From DATEEW01 sp035273665 (GTDB lineage Bacteria > Pseudomonadota > Gammaproteobacteria > Burkholderiales > SG8-39): 6,910 nucleotides of DNA. The stretch spans positions 1-6,910 of the forward strand of contig DATEOW010000115.1 of NCBI GenBank assembly GCA_035273665.1. Reading direction: 5' to 3'. A model generated the notes under the pieces. That model ran no database searches and was not told the DNA's origin. It saw nothing but the letters and a program-made list of their open reading frames with translations. Positions within the stretch are counted from its first letter, which is position 1. Each line of letters begins with the position of its first letter. Below, piece by piece: positions 6,250 to 6,910 of the stretch. A program made the translations under genes and the position numbers.

Positions 6250-6263
6250 TTGCGTCAGATCAA
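6250..6263. promoter_or_regulatory. FNR-like site upstream of narG
   Basis: TTGCG-TCAG-ATCAA matches 8 of 10 positions of the FNR consensus, with one perfect half (ATCAA). Its centre is 58 bp before the narG ATG. At -41.5 it would give a transcript starting near 6298, just before the ribosome binding site at 6305-6308. No good -10 sequence is seen at the matching position, so the call is tentative. It would give narG its own oxygen-controlled promoter in addition to read-through from narK2. Confidence 0.35.
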
Positions 6264-6314
6264 ATTGCCAAACCGTAAAAACGCCACACTGCTTTCAAGC
6301 GCCTGGAGAAATCA

Positions 6315-6910
6315 ATGAGCCACTTCTTAGATCGTCTGACTTACTTCAACCAACCGCGCGAGGGATTTTCGGACGGTCACGGCGTCGTCACTAATGAAGA
6401 CCGTCGCTGGGAAGACGGTTATCGCAAGCGCTGGCAACACGACAAAATCGTGCGCTCCACGCATGGCGTCAATTGCACGGGCTCCTGCAGCTGGAAGGTG
6501 TACGTCAAAGGCGGGATCGTCACCTGGGAGACGCAGCAGACGGACTATCCTCGCACACGAGCGGATCTCCCTAATCACGAACCGCGCGGCTGTGCACGTG
6601 GCGCTTCCTACTCTTGGTATATGTACAGCGCCAATCGCGTGAAGTATCCGATGGTGCGCGGTAAGCTGATCCGCATGTGGCGCGAAGCCCGCCGCAGCAT
6701 GAAACCGGTCGAAGCATGGAAATCCATTGCGGCAGACCCGGTCAAAGCGAAGGCTTATAAGTCGGCACGCGGCATGGGCGGCTTTGTGCGTTCGAGTTGG
6801 GATGAAGTCAACGAAATTATCGCAGCGGCAAACGTCTATACGATTAAAGAGCACGGCCCGGATCGCATTATCGGTTTTTCCCCTATTCCGGCGATGTCGA
6901 TGGTGTCTTA
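6315..6910 (+). CDS. narG: Respiratory nitrate reductase alpha subunit NarG, 5' part
   Basis: The first 198 codons are present and the frame is open at the right edge; the full protein in this family is about 1,240 residues. NarG is the cytoplasmic molybdenum (bis-MGD) subunit that reduces nitrate to nitrite with electrons from quinol through NarI and NarH. GGAG at 6305-6308, 6 nt before the ATG, sets the start. The sequence is almost co-linear with E. coli NarG: SHFLDRLTYF at the N-terminus (vestigial Tat-like region), WEDGYRKRWQHDKIVRSTHG, the FS0 iron-sulphur ligands H50, C54, C58 and C93, then YPRTRADLPNHEPRGC and FSPIPAMSMVSY. Ligation by one His and three Cys is typical of this subunit. 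Nitrite oxidoreductase NxrA is a relative, but the close match to NarG and linkage to narXL and narK make it unlikely. narHJI presumably follow outside the window. Confidence 0.96.
   Translation, partial: MSHFLDRLTYFNQPREGFSDGHGVVTNEDRRWEDGYRKRWQHDKIVRSTHGVNCTGSCSWKVYVKGGIVTWETQQTDYPRTRADLPNHEPRGCARGASYSWYMYSANRVKYPMVRGKLIRMWREARRSMKPVEAWKSIAADPVKAKAYKSARGMGGFVRSSWDEVNEIIAAANVYTIKEHGPDRIIGFSPIPAMSMVS

Noticed and set aside
6171..6278. Short open frame of about 35 codons in the narK2-narG gap
   Set aside because: No ribosome binding site, arginine-rich unremarkable product, and its start lies within an imperfect hairpin.
6327..6854. 175-codon open frame on the minus strand at the right end
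   Set aside because: Lies antisense to unmistakable NarG coding sequence containing the FS0 ligands.

Overview
The window is a respiratory nitrate reduction (nar) locus, read entirely on the + strand: narX, narL, a small four-helix membrane gene, narK1, a very small single-helix gene, narK2, and the 5' end of narG, which runs off the right edge. The moderately GC-rich sequence, the split type I and type II NarK pair, and the linked narXL two-component pair suggest a denitrifying or nitrate-respiring proteobacterium, most likely a betaproteobacterium. That placement is inferred from gene order and remembered family resemblance, not from a search.

Positions 1-90 hold a perfect 14-bp palindrome and a TTTGA-N6-TCAAA dyad of the FNR/DNR type. 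narX follows (GTG start at 91, set by a strong Shine-Dalgarno), then narL 2 nt later and the small membrane gene 15 nt after that. These three look like one transcription unit for nitrate sensing. The 178-bp gap at 3129-3312 is rich in inverted repeats. There are four candidate stems in a row, including a perfect 12-bp stem, and the last overlaps the narK1 ribosome binding site.

narK1, the 51-codon gene and narK2 are locked together by two ATGA stop/start overlaps, so they are probably translationally coupled. The short frame exactly fills what would otherwise be a 148-bp gap between two transporter genes. A 163-bp gap with a weaker FNR-like dyad precedes narG.

The genes form a coherent pathway. 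NarX senses periplasmic nitrate and nitrite and phosphorylates NarL, which controls nar transcription together with an FNR-type oxygen regulator. NarK1 (probably proton-coupled nitrate uptake) and NarK2 (probably nitrate/nitrite antiport) supply nitrate to the cytoplasmic NarG active site and remove nitrite. The most interesting unexplained items are the coupled 51-residue membrane protein, the four-helix protein behind narL, and the structured leader of narK1. No mobile element, CRISPR array, tRNA or rRNA was seen.
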